From contig CAWKCP010000024.1 in the NCBI GenBank assembly GCA_963848115.1, positions 310,001-374,000 of the forward strand: a DNA stretch of 64,000 bases, in the 5' to 3' direction. Each line of letters begins with the position of its first letter. Within the stretch, counting starts at the first letter, position 1. Positions 9,300 to 18,710 of the stretch are shown in pieces. The stretch comes from JAWKOK01 sp963848115. GTDB lineage: Bacteria > Chloroflexota > Anaerolineae > Caldilineales > Caldilineaceae. The position numbers and the translations under genes are program-made. The notes below the pieces were generated by a model, which was not told the DNA's origin, ran no database searches, and saw nothing but the letters and a program-made list of their open reading frames with translations.

Positions 9300-10520
9300 A
9301 TGAATTACAAACGACTGGCGTCAATTTCATACGGCCATTTTGCCATCGACATCCTCAATTCGTCGATTGCCATCATCTTGACGTCAGTCTCCGGCGATTT
9401 TGATCTGTCGGTCAGTCAGATCGGCTTCGGAGCCATGATCTACACGTTCGCAGCCGCCTTCAGCCAGCCGCTCTTTGGCCTGGTGGCCGATAGGTTGCGT
9501 GGCCGGTGGCTGGGCGCCATTGGCCTGGCCTGGACGATACTCTTCTACGCGCTGGCCGCCTTTTCCCCCAGCTACCCTGTGTTGATCACACTGTTGACCA
9601 TCGGCGCGCTTGGCAGCGGCGCGTTCCATCCTGTGGGCATTGTCAACGCGGCTGATGCCGGCGGCGACTATCCTACCTCCTCTACGTCGATCTTCTTCCT
9701 GCTTGGTCAGTCCGGCCTGGCCTTGGGGCCGATTGTTTCCGGCATCGTGTTGCAGAACATGGGACTGGCCGGTCTGCCCTACATCGCCTTGGCCATGACG
9801 CCTGCTGTCGTGATGATGGCCATATTCCTGAACGATCCGATGACTGACCATGCGCCGCAGCCGGAATCGAAGCCGACGGAGCATTCAACGGATGTTGCTG
9901 CGCCCACCGTTACACAGCGGCCTCAGGTCGGTAGATTGGTCGTGACTGCCTTTGTGCTGGCCATTGCGCTGCGGGCCACAACGATCCAGAGTTTCGCCGT
10001 CTTGTTGCCCAAGTATTTTGACAACCTAGGCTTCACTTCCGGCGAATATGGATTGATGCTCGGCATCTTCACGATGGGTGGGGCGCTGGGCACGCTCTCC
10101 GGCGGCATCTTCGGTGACCGCTTTGAGCGGCGTACGTTGATGGTCGCGGCCCTGCTGTGCAGTGTGCCGTTTTCACTGGCCCTGCTAAATACCCAGGGTA
10201 TGGCCTATTTCGTGGCCGCATTCATTGCTGGCGGATTGCTCAATGTGCCGCACAGCATCATGCTGATCATCGGCCAGGAGTTGCTGCCCAAGCGTAAGGG
10301 TTTCATCGGTGGCGCTGTGCTCGGATTTATGTTTGCTAGTGGTGCAGGAATGGCCTGGGTGGCCAGCTGGTTTGCGGATTGGATCGGGTTGACCACAGTG
10401 CTCACAGTGTTGGCCTTCTTCCCCATTGGCGCGGCTGCGGTCACTCTCTTGCTGCCCAGATCGCGCAGCACGGTTCTGTCCTCAACCGAGCCTGCCCCAT
10501 CTGCGGTTTCTGCGGATTGA
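9300..10520 (+). CDS. MFS transporter, fosmidomycin-resistance-like
   Basis: 406 aa with 12 predicted hydrophobic segments in two halves and a hydrophilic loop near the centre (about residues 180-215). The MFS loop 2-3 motif is seen as GLVADRLRGRW, and the second half has GGIFGDRFERRT. IGALGSGAFHPVGI in the first half resembles the Fsr (fosmidomycin resistance) subgroup. It acts in the inner membrane as a secondary carrier; the substrate cannot be read from sequence. An upstream start at 9225 would place the promoter inside the gene, so the ATG at 9300 preceded by GGGA is preferred. It is divergent from queG. Confidence 0.85.
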   Translation: MNYKRLASISYGHFAIDILNSSIAIILTSVSGDFDLSVSQIGFGAMIYTFAAAFSQPLFGLVADRLRGRWLGAIGLAWTILFYALAAFSPSYPVLITLLTIGALGSGAFHPVGIVNAADAGGDYPTSSTSIFFLLGQSGLALGPIVSGIVLQNMGLAGLPYIALAMTPAVVMMAIFLNDPMTDHAPQPESKPTEHSTDVAAPTVTQRPQVGRLVVTAFVLAIALRATTIQSFAVLLPKYFDNLGFTSGEYGLMLGIFTMGGALGTLSGGIFGDRFERRTLMVAALLCSVPFSLALLNTQGMAYFVAAFIAGGLLNVPHSIMLIIGQELLPKRKGFIGGAVLGFMFASGAGMAWVASWFADWIGLTTVLTVLAFFPIGAAAVTLLLPRSRSTVLSSTEPAPSAVSAD

Positions 10521-10689
10521 ATGGAATGGGCGGATTTTCGTTGATCTTTCAGAGATATTTCTGATGGCATCAGTCCGATCCACCGGCTCGGCGTTCTACT
10601 ATGAGCGTGACTGGATCGCCACGTTTTTCGACAGGATTCCTCTTCGTCAGCTTCCACGAAATGTATTTCGGTAATTAAAACAGTTCAAT

Positions 10690-10718
10690 TTGACAAAATT
10701 AAATCGACGTGCTACAAT
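10690..10718 (+). promoter_or_regulatory. Consensus sigma-70 promoter of the suf operon
   Basis: TTGACA at 10690-10695, 17-bp spacer, TACAAT at 10713-10718: a near-perfect vegetative promoter 46 bp upstream of sufR. The -35 lies in an AT-rich near-dyad (AATTTG A CAAAATT) that could be an operator for SufR autoregulation; this is inference. Confidence 0.8.
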
Positions 10719-10764
10719 TTCGCTCTGAAAAGTTCGTTTTCTCTGTTATGTGCAAGGAGCGGAT

Positions 10765-11448
10765 ATGGCCTTAAGCCGATACGTCAAAAATCAAGAAAAC
10801 CCAACCTGGCTCGTCCTTGAACACTTGCAGAAGTCCGGCTCAGCCAGTATCAAAGATCTGGAAGTCGTCCTCGGCGTTACAACTACGGCTGTGCGCCAGC
10901 ATCTGAACACATTGCAGGCGGAGGGCTATATTGAACGTCGGCGTGTTCCAGGGGGTGTCGGGCGTCCTCACTACGCCTATACGTTGACCGGCAAGAGTCA
11001 GGAGCTTTTTGGTTGCCACTGTGATGATTTGGCTCTCACGTTGCTGGAGGAGGTCTTCCTTCTGGAGGGCAGCGAACGAACAGAGTTGCTCTTGGGGCGT
11101 GTGGGCAACCGACTTGCCACACAGTATGCGAATGATGTGCGTTCTACGGTCCTTCAGGATCGCGTTGAAGAATTGGCCGGGGCGCTCTATGAGCGGGGCG
11201 TCATTGCAGACGTCAGCAAGCAGAGCGATGACACCATTGTGCTTCACACCTACAATTGTCCCTATCATGAGCTGGCCCAAGACCATCGTGAAATCTGTGA
11301 GATGGACCAGAAGATGATACGGCAGGTTCTGGGTTCCGATGTCAATCTGAGCGAGTGCATGATGGATGGGCATGGAAGCTGTACCTTTGTCGTTGAGAAC
11401 GCGAAGAGTACAGACTCAAGCTCGAAGCTCAACGGCAACGTCCGCTGA
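10765..11448 (+). CDS. sufR: SufR-type Fe-S-sensing transcriptional regulator
   Basis: 227 aa. An N-terminal winged helix-turn-helix (about 15-75: SGSASIKDLEVVLGVTTTAVRQHL, then ERRRVPGGVGRPHYAY) precedes a dimerisation region and a C-terminal cysteine cluster: NCPYHELA, EICEMD, SECMMDGHGSCTF. In SufR proteins these cysteines hold an Fe-S cluster, and the holo-form represses the suf genes. The ATG at 10765 is chosen because AAGGAG lies 5 nt upstream; a GTG at 10750 is a poorer choice. Position directly ahead of sufC, behind one strong promoter, indicates autoregulated control of the operon. Confidence 0.92.
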   Translation: MALSRYVKNQENPTWLVLEHLQKSGSASIKDLEVVLGVTTTAVRQHLNTLQAEGYIERRRVPGGVGRPHYAYTLTGKSQELFGCHCDDLALTLLEEVFLLEGSERTELLLGRVGNRLATQYANDVRSTVLQDRVEELAGALYERGVIADVSKQSDDTIVLHTYNCPYHELAQDHREICEMDQKMIRQVLGSDVNLSECMMDGHGSCTFVVENAKSTDSSSKLNGNVR

Positions 11449-11574
11449 TGACCGGTGGCGTTGTTGGGGCCGTTTCGTATCAATCGTATCAAGCTGTCCG
11501 ACCAAATATTCTAAGAAACTGTACGGGATTCACTGGCTGAAATTAGTCATTACCTATAGGAGCGAAAATTTACC

Positions 11575-12387
11575 ATGAGTGTTCTTGAAATCCGCAACCT
11601 TCATGCTTCAGTTGAAGATACGGAAATCCTCAAAGGCGTTAATCTGACCTTGCACAGCGGCGAAATCCACGCCCTAATGGGGCCAAACGGCTCCGGCAAG
11701 TCGACCTTGGGCTATGTGATTGCAGGCCACCCGCACTATGAAGTGACTGAGGGTGACATTCTGATTGACGGCGAAAGTATCTTGGACTTGGAGGCGGACG
11801 AGCGCACCAAAGCCGGCGTCTTTCTTGCTTTTCAGTACCCGGTTGCCGTACCCGGCGTGACAGTTGCCAACTTCCTGCGTACTGCGGTCTCCAATGTACG
11901 TGGCTATACGGAACAGTCGAATGGGAACGGCAAGAGCGGTGTCATCGGTAGCAACCTCATGCCCATGCGTGAGTTCCGCCGTGAGCTTAACGCTAAGATG
12001 AAGGAGTACAATGTCGATGCCAGCTTTGCCCGTCGGTATCTGAACGACGGCTTCTCCGGCGGCGAAAAGAAGCGTACGGAAGTATTGCAGATGGCCATGC
12101 TGGAGCCGACCTTTGCCATCCTCGACGAGTCTGATTCGGGTCTCGACATCGATGCTCTGCGCGTGGTCTCTGACGGTATCAACAAACTGGCGACGGAAGA
12201 TCGTGGTTTCCTGCTTGTCACCCACTATCAGCGTATTCTCAACTACGTGAAGCCGAATCACGTCAGTATCTTCCACAATGGACGCATCGTGATGACCGGC
12301 GGACCGGAAGTGGCGCATATGCTTGAAGAGCGCGGCTACGGTTGGGTTGAGGAAGAGTTTAAGGGCGCGGAAGCGGTTGCTGCGTAG
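11575..12387 (+). CDS. sufC: Fe-S cluster assembly ATPase SufC
   Basis: 270 aa. ABC-type ATPase that drives the SufBCD scaffold in cytoplasmic Fe-S cluster assembly. Walker A is GPNGSGKST, the signature is FSGGEKKR, Walker B is FAILDESDSGLD, and the H-loop is VTHYQR. The family-typical FQYPVAVPGV segment is present. About 25 extra residues (GYTEQSNGNGKSGVIGSN) sit between this segment and MREFRRELNAK. TAGGAG lies about 14 nt upstream of the ATG. Gene order is R-C-B-D-(rhodanese)-S, with a palindromic repeat between sufC and sufB. Confidence 0.97.
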   Translation: MSVLEIRNLHASVEDTEILKGVNLTLHSGEIHALMGPNGSGKSTLGYVIAGHPHYEVTEGDILIDGESILDLEADERTKAGVFLAFQYPVAVPGVTVANFLRTAVSNVRGYTEQSNGNGKSGVIGSNLMPMREFRRELNAKMKEYNVDASFARRYLNDGFSGGEKKRTEVLQMAMLEPTFAILDESDSGLDIDALRVVSDGINKLATEDRGFLLVTHYQRILNYVKPNHVSIFHNGRIVMTGGPEVAHMLEERGYGWVEEEFKGAEAVAA

Positions 12388-12399
12388 GGAAACACGAAA

Positions 12400-12520
12400 C
12401 ATACTGCGTGCTGCGTACTACGTAATTCGGTGTTGACGTTGCCGTCTGTTGAACGGCAATCGTTGGCCCTGAAACAAGTGTGGTCTCCATTGAGACCTTA
12501 AACAGCACGCAGTACGTATT
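12400..12520 (+). repeat. TACTGCG heptad palindrome in the sufC-sufB gap
   Basis: The left arm is made of 7-nt units (TACTGCG, TGCTGCG, TACTACG, TAATTCG). The right arm (ACAGCACGCAGTACGTATT) is its reverse complement. Two smaller perfect hairpins sit between the arms: GTTGCCGT with ACGGCAAT, and GGTCTC with GAGACC. It is transcribed within the suf mRNA and ends about 7 bp before the sufB ribosome binding site. Confidence 0.7.
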
Positions 12521-12537
12521 AGATTTTGGAGAAACCA

Positions 12538-13953
<1,416 letters not shown>

Positions 13954-13960
13954 GAGTTGA

Positions 13961-14057
13961 GGTAGGGGATTAGGGATTAGGGATCGGTGATTGGGGAACT
14001 CTGGAAGTCCAGATGCGTTCGCCAATCACCGATCCCTAATCCCCTATCCCTAATCTC
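13961..14057 (+). repeat. G-rich heptad palindrome (copy 2)
   Basis: Lies between sufB (stop 13953) and sufD (start 14089). The left arm has ATTAGGG, ATTAGGG, ATCGGTG and ATTGGGG units; the right arm at about 14021-14057 is complementary (CCAATCACCGATCCCTAATC). The two genes are almost certainly cotranscribed, so the hairpin is in the mRNA just ahead of the sufD ribosome binding site. Confidence 0.8.
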
Positions 14058-14088
14058 AACCCTCCCAGAACTGAGGGAGACACAAAAC

Positions 14089-15417
14089 GTGAGTGCACTT
14101 GTAAAAGAAAAAGTAATCGATTTGGTCGCCGGCTTTAGCCAGGAGACTGTCCGGGCCCTCTCGGCTGCCCGCAATGAACCTGAATGGATGCTCCAGTTTC
14201 GTCTTGACGCCTGGAATACCTTCGAGCAGATTCCTTGGCCGGCGGCGACGGATGAGGCCTGGCGCCGCACGCGCCTGACCGGCTTCAAGCTGGAGAAGTT
14301 CCAGGCCGTTGCCAGGCCTGCGAGTGATGATGTCGTTCTGCCTACGGTGATTCAGGCGGAACTTGATGATATGGAGAGTGCCGCCAGTCTCGTCTTTCAG
14401 GATGGCGGCGTGATCTACAGCGACATGAATGAAGACCTGGATGACAAGGGCGTGATCTTCACCGATTTGCAGAGCGCTGTCAACGACTACCCTGATCTTG
14501 TCAAAGAACATTTTATGACCAGCGTCGTCAAGCCTGATCATAACAAGTTCACGGCTTTGCATGCTGCGCTCTGGGATACCGGAGCCTTTGTCTATGTGCC
14601 CAAGAACAGCAAGGTCGATCTGCCGTTGCAGATCATTCTCAACCAGGCGACGGCCAAGACCGGCGGTTATCATCACACATTGATCGTGGCCGATGAAGGC
14701 GCGGACGTGACGGTGGTCGACGATCTGCTCGGCGGTGAAGACGGCATGCAGAGTAGCGTCGTCGAGCTTGTCGTCGGTGACAATAGCGTCGTTCGCTATA
14801 TGAATCTGCAGGACTTCGCTCACTCGACCTGGAATTTCATGACCGGCCGCGCTGCCATGGGACGCAACACCGATCTGCGCTGGGTCCAGGTGAGCTGGGG
14901 CAGCCGCATGACGAAGGCCTTCCTCGACCTGGATCTGATGGGATCGGGTGGCCACGGCGAGCTGCTGGGCATCTATTTCCCGACCGGCAAACAGCACATC
15001 GATCACCAGACCTTGCAGATCCATCGCGCGCCCAATTGCTTCAGCGATCTGCTATTCAATGGCGCGCTCAAAGATCGATCACGTAATGTCTACATGGGCA
15101 TCATCAAGGTCCTGAAAGACGCGCAGAAGACGGACGCATTCCAGCGCAACGGCAATCTCATTCTGGACAATACTGCTCGGACAGACAGCATTCCTGGTCT
15201 TGAGATTGAAGCCGATGACGTGCGCTGCACACATGCGGCCACGGCAGCCCAGGTCGAAGATGAATATGTCTTCTATCTGATGGCCCGTGGTCTAAGCCGG
15301 CCTCAGGCGGAACGCATGATCGTCCAGGGCTTCTTCCAGGCCGTGCTGGATCGTGTGCCTGTGGAGAGTGTCGTCACCAAGCTGGAACGGGTGATCGAAC
15401 GCAAGATTGGCGGATAG
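14089..15417 (+). CDS. sufD: Fe-S cluster assembly protein SufD
   Basis: 442 aa. SufD is the SufB paralogue that partners SufB and SufC and is needed for iron entry. SufD features: NEPEWMLQFRLDAWNTFEQIPWP near the N-terminus, DTGAFVYVPKNSKVDLPLQIIL, VADEGADVTVVDDL, and the C-terminal NLILDNTARTDSIPGLEIEADDVRCTHAAT with VEDEYVFYLMARGLSRPQAERMIVQGFF. The frame is open from 13987, but those codons read through the repeat. The GTG at 14089 has GAGGGAG about 9 nt upstream and gives a proper N-terminus, so it is preferred. Confidence 0.95.
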   Translation: MSALVKEKVIDLVAGFSQETVRALSAARNEPEWMLQFRLDAWNTFEQIPWPAATDEAWRRTRLTGFKLEKFQAVARPASDDVVLPTVIQAELDDMESAASLVFQDGGVIYSDMNEDLDDKGVIFTDLQSAVNDYPDLVKEHFMTSVVKPDHNKFTALHAALWDTGAFVYVPKNSKVDLPLQIILNQATAKTGGYHHTLIVADEGADVTVVDDLLGGEDGMQSSVVELVVGDNSVVRYMNLQDFAHSTWNFMTGRAAMGRNTDLRWVQVSWGSRMTKAFLDLDLMGSGGHGELLGIYFPTGKQHIDHQTLQIHRAPNCFSDLLFNGALKDRSRNVYMGIIKVLKDAQKTDAFQRNGNLILDNTARTDSIPGLEIEADDVRCTHAATAAQVEDEYVFYLMARGLSRPQAERMIVQGFFQAVLDRVPVESVVTKLERVIERKIGG

Positions 15418-15431
15418 TGAAAACGCACGAA

Positions 15432-15503
15432 GTCTAAAGATCGAGGACCAAAGATCGAAGATCGGTGCATGCAACGTCTTCCCGATCTTTGGTCTTCGAT
15501 TTC
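15432..15503 (+). repeat. AAAGATC heptad palindrome after sufD
   Basis: Units AAAGATC, GAGGACC, AAAGATC, GAAGATC form the left arm; the right arm (CCGATCTTTGGTCTTCGA) is the complement. It ends a few bases before the AGGAGG that serves the rhodanese gene. Confidence 0.7.
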
Positions 15504-15518
15504 AATAGGAGGCGCTTC

Positions 15519-16376
15519 ATGAGCATTGAATCTAAAGGCTATGCCCATCCCGATGTGCTGGTGAGCACCGAGTGGGTAGCTAAGCATTCCCACGATCCGA
15601 ATGTCCGAATTGTAGAGAGTGACGAAGACGTGCTACTGTATAACATCGCGCATATTCCCGGTTCGATTAAGCTTGACTGGCATACGGATTTGAACGATCC
15701 GATGGTGCGCGATTACATCGATCAGGAGCAGTTTCAGGCGCTGATGAGACGCAACGGTATCGGGAACGATACGACCGTTGTTTTCTATGGTGACAAGAAC
15801 AACTGGTGGGCGACCTACGCCTTCTGGGTCTTCCAGCTTTTCGGACACACCAACGCCAAGATCATGGATGGTGGTCGCGCCAAGTGGATCGCGGAAGGCC
15901 GCGAGGTGACACGCGAAATTCCCACCTATCCGTCGACCAATTATGTTGCCCAAAAACGGGATGATACCAAGCTGCGTGCCTTCCGTGATGAGGTGCTTGG
16001 TCACGTCGAGGAAGGGAAACCGCTGGTGGATGTCCGCAGCCCCGGCGAATATAAGGGCGAACTTCTGCATATGGCCGACTACCCTCAGGAAGGTGCAATG
16101 CGTGGCGGACATATTCCTGGGGCCAAGAGCGTCCCCTGGTCACGGGCTGCCAATGAGGACGGCACCTTCCGCAGCGCCGATGAACTGCGCGCCCTCTATG
16201 AGGAGGAGCAGGGGCTCTCTTCGGACGACGATATCGTGGCCTACTGCCGCATCGGTGAGCGCAGCAGCCATTCGTGGTTTGTGCTGACCTATCTGTTGGG
16301 CTACGATAATGTGCGCAACTATGATGGATCTTGGACTGAATGGGGCAACGCAGTCGGATTGCCGATTGAACGATAG
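15519..16376 (+). CDS. Tandem-rhodanese sulfurtransferase in the suf operon
   Basis: 285 aa, two rhodanese domains (about 12-135 and 155-283). The catalytic loop of the second domain is CRIGERSSHSW with the active Cys, matching thiosulfate sulfurtransferases; the first domain is inactive in that position, as is usual. It transfers sulfane sulfur, e.g. from thiosulfate, to an acceptor. AGGAGG lies about 7 nt before the ATG at 15519. It is inserted between sufD and sufS, and no SufE or SufU gene is visible in the operon. A role in delivering or relaying sulfur to the Suf machinery is therefore plausible but inferred. Confidence 0.92.
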   Translation: MSIESKGYAHPDVLVSTEWVAKHSHDPNVRIVESDEDVLLYNIAHIPGSIKLDWHTDLNDPMVRDYIDQEQFQALMRRNGIGNDTTVVFYGDKNNWWATYAFWVFQLFGHTNAKIMDGGRAKWIAEGREVTREIPTYPSTNYVAQKRDDTKLRAFRDEVLGHVEEGKPLVDVRSPGEYKGELLHMADYPQEGAMRGGHIPGAKSVPWSRAANEDGTFRSADELRALYEEEQGLSSDDDIVAYCRIGERSSHSWFVLTYLLGYDNVRNYDGSWTEWGNAVGLPIER

Positions 16377-16480
16377 GGATTAGGGAATGGGGATTGCCGA
16401 ATGGGTGGACCGCATTTTCTGGTCACGACAATCTCCCGATCGCCGATCCCTGATCCCCAATCCCCATTCGCCAGTCACCG
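16374..16480 (+). repeat. G-rich heptad palindrome (copy 3)
   Basis: Starts at the rhodanese stop codon and fills most of the gap to sufS. Left arm units: GATAGGG, ATTAGGG, AATGGGG, ATT. The right arm holds ATCGCCG, ATCCCTG, ATCCCCA, ATCCCCA. Same family as the copies at 5371, 13961, 44895 and 62508. Confidence 0.78.
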
Positions 16481-16500
16481 ACAGAACGAGATGAGATCGC

Positions 16501-17742
16501 ATGACCGACATCGCTGTACGGGATCGCACAGCCGAAATTCGGGAACAGTTTCCGAATCTTGAACGTGAAATCGAAGGCAATCCGCTTGCCTATCTGGATA
16601 ACGGCGCCAGCAGTCAGAAACCAATAGCGGTTCTTGATGCGCTTGACGGTTTCTATCGACATTACAATGCCAATGTCCATCGCGGTGCACACACGCTGAG
16701 TCAAGAGGCGACTGCGGAATATGAAAATGCGCGCCTGCGGGTGGCTCGATTCATTAACGCGCCGAGCGACAAACAGGTCATCTTCACGGACGGCACGACT
16801 GAGGGGATCAACCTCGTTGCCTACGCGTGGGGACGCGCAAATTTGGGCCCCGGTGATGAGGTGTTGATCACCGAGATGGAGCATCACAGCAACATCGTGC
16901 CCTGGCAGATCCTGCGCGATGAGCTTGGATTTACGCTGCGTTACATTCCGATCACCAATGAAGGTCTGCTCGATCTCTCTGAGCTTGATACGCTGCTCAA
17001 CCAGCGGACCAAGATGTTGAGCTTCATCCACATGAGCAATGTGCTGGGGACGGTGAATCCTGTAGCGCAGTTGATTGAGGCAGCCCACGCCGTTGGCGCG
17101 AAAGTGCTGCTCGATGGCGCGCAGAGCGTGCCCCACATGACCGTCGACGTCCAGGCGCTCGATGTCGACTTCCTGGTCTTCAGCGGCCACAAGATGTGTG
17201 GCCCGACCGGCATCGGTGTCCTCTATGGCAAGCTGGCGTTGTTGGAGGAGATGCCGCCCTTTATGGGGGGCGGCGACATGATCCGGGACGTCAAGATGAG
17301 CGGCAGCACGTGGGCGGATCTTCCTTACAAGTTCGAAGCAGGGACGCCGGCCATTGCGCAGGCAATTGGATTGGGTGCAGCGGTCGATTTTCTCGTAGAG
17401 ATCGGCATGGATTGGATCAACGGCCACGAGAAAGCATTGGTTGAATACGGCTACGAGCAACTCAGCCAAGTCGAAGGACTACACATTCTGGGGCCGGGAC
17501 CCGAGCAGCGTGGCGGGCTGCTTTCCTTCATCGTCGATGAGATTCATGCCCACGATCTGGCAGCCATCCTCGATCATGACGGTATTGCTGTGCGGGCGGG
17601 TCATCATTGTGCCCAGCCGGTCCACGATCACTATGGCATTCCGGCCAGCGCGCGGGCAAGTTTCTATTTGTATAATACGTTTGAAGAGATTGACCGGCTC
17701 AAGGCCGGCCTGGAAAAGGCGATCCGCATCTTTGCATTTTGA
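16501..17742 (+). CDS. sufS: Cysteine desulfurase SufS
   Basis: 413 aa. PLP enzyme that takes sulfur from L-cysteine and passes it as persulfide to the Suf scaffold. The PLP lysine is in FSGHKMCGPTG, the catalytic Cys is in VRAGHHCAQPV, and VHRGAHTLSQEAT, TEMEHHSNIVPWQ and FEAGTPAIAQAIGLGAA are group II desulfurase signatures. The RAGHHCAQP loop is of the SufS rather than IscS type. Group II desulfurases normally need SufE or SufU, neither of which is seen nearby. GAGATGAG precedes the ATG. Confidence 0.97.
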   Translation: MTDIAVRDRTAEIREQFPNLEREIEGNPLAYLDNGASSQKPIAVLDALDGFYRHYNANVHRGAHTLSQEATAEYENARLRVARFINAPSDKQVIFTDGTTEGINLVAYAWGRANLGPGDEVLITEMEHHSNIVPWQILRDELGFTLRYIPITNEGLLDLSELDTLLNQRTKMLSFIHMSNVLGTVNPVAQLIEAAHAVGAKVLLDGAQSVPHMTVDVQALDVDFLVFSGHKMCGPTGIGVLYGKLALLEEMPPFMGGGDMIRDVKMSGSTWADLPYKFEAGTPAIAQAIGLGAAVDFLVEIGMDWINGHEKALVEYGYEQLSQVEGLHILGPGPEQRGGLLSFIVDEIHAHDLAAILDHDGIAVRAGHHCAQPVHDHYGIPASARASFYLYNTFEEIDRLKAGLEKAIRIFAF

Positions 17743-17764
17743 GGAGGGTCGCAGAATACTAGTG

Positions 17765-17850
17765 GCCGTGTCCGTGAATATCTGTGACTCTACTGCAATA
17801 AGCCTTTTTCGCCACGGATTGACACAGATGAAAAAAGGATAAGACACAGT
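17765..17850 (+). repeat. CACAGAT-type palindrome (copy 1)
   Basis: GTGTCCGTGAATATCTGTG on the left pairs imperfectly with CCACGGATTGACACAGATG on the right. Lies between sufS and the Rieske gene. Related copies are at 52595, 57613 and 60787. Confidence 0.6.
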
Positions 17851-17873
17851 TAGGCAAATGAGACTAAAATACA

Positions 17874-18188
17874 ATGGCTGAATTCATTAAAGTAGCAACA
17901 GTCGACGAGATTCCGGTCGGCGGCAGCAAGTTGGTTGAAGTCGATGACGTACGTATTGCCTTGTTCAATTTGGATGGGGACTACTATGCCATTGAAGATA
18001 TGTGCACCCATGATGGTGGCCCCCTGGTCGAGGGCGAGGTCGTCAACGAGTGCCAGGTGCAGTGCCCGCGTCACGGGGCCCGTTTCGACATTCGTACCGG
18101 CGTTGCCGTCAGTTTTCCGGCTTTCACACCGACCAATGTGTTCGAGGTCAACATTGAAGGCAATGACGTGCTGATCGAAACACCGTAG
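17874..18188 (+). CDS. Rieske-type [2Fe-2S] ferredoxin
   Basis: 104 aa, a single Rieske domain. Ligand motifs are CTHDGG (Cys-X-His) and CPRHGARFD (Cys-X2-His), spaced as in the soluble ferredoxins of ring-hydroxylating dioxygenases and the NirD family. It has no signal or membrane segment, so it is cytoplasmic. Comparable Rieske proteins occur in suf operons of Actinobacteria and Chloroflexota, where an electron-transfer role in cluster assembly is suspected. Follows sufS and precedes the sufT-like gene. Confidence 0.93.
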   Translation: MAEFIKVATVDEIPVGGSKLVEVDDVRIALFNLDGDYYAIEDMCTHDGGPLVEGEVVNECQVQCPRHGARFDIRTGVAVSFPAFTPTNVFEVNIEGNDVLIETP

Positions 18189-18267
18189 GGGCGTGCCCTT
18201 GTGGCTGCCTACCGCCAAAATTTAACCATTTCAGCGTACCGAGCAACGAGCAAGTTGGAGCGATATC

Positions 18268-18582
18268 ATGAGCATGCCCACATCTGAAGAAATCCGTGAC
18301 AATTTGAAGGAAAAGGTCAAGGATCCCGAACTGATGATGAATATTGTCGATCTTGGCCTCATCTATGATGTCGAGGTCACCGAGGAGAAGTCGGCCGAGA
18401 TCACCATGACGTTGACCAGTCCCGGCTGTCCGGCAGGTCCGGAGATCATCTCCAATGTTCAGCGCGAAACCCACATCGCCTATCCGGATCTGGACGAAGT
18501 CAACGTACACCTGACCTGGACTCCTTTTTGGAATCCTGACATGATGTCGGACGACGCACGTGATGAGCTAGGCATCTTCTAG
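18268..18582 (+). CDS. sufT: SufT-like MIP18/DUF59 Fe-S assembly factor
   Basis: 104 aa, a single MIP18 (DUF59) domain. Hallmarks are KDPELMMNIVDLGLIYDVEV and the conserved Cys in LTSPGCPAGPEI, ending in LTWTPFWNPDMMSDDARDELGI. This family includes SufT, PaaD and eukaryotic CIA factors, which help mature Fe-S proteins. GGAG precedes the ATG. It is the last gene of the suf operon; a 58-bp perfect palindrome follows. Confidence 0.92.
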   Translation: MSMPTSEEIRDNLKEKVKDPELMMNIVDLGLIYDVEVTEEKSAEITMTLTSPGCPAGPEIISNVQRETHIAYPDLDEVNVHLTWTPFWNPDMMSDDARDELGIF

Positions 18583-18647
18583 CAGAGCATCAAGCATCGA
18601 GACGATGGACGGCAAGTCTGTCAATACGTCAGACGATCTGTTTTTTA

Positions 18648-18705
18648 TCCATCGAAGCAAGAAGCGGGAACCCGAATTCGGGTTCCCGCTTCTTGCTTCG
18701 ATGGA
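18648..18705. terminator. Perfect 58-bp palindrome between convergent genes
   Basis: 29 bases are mirrored exactly by the next 29 with no spacer, centred on GAATTC. It lies between the end of the suf operon and the end of the convergent glycosyltransferase gene (6 bp away), so it is probably a shared terminator. A TTTTTT run is on the suf-proximal side, not downstream of the hairpin for either transcript's usual layout. Confidence 0.7.
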
Positions 18706-18710
18706 CTTCT

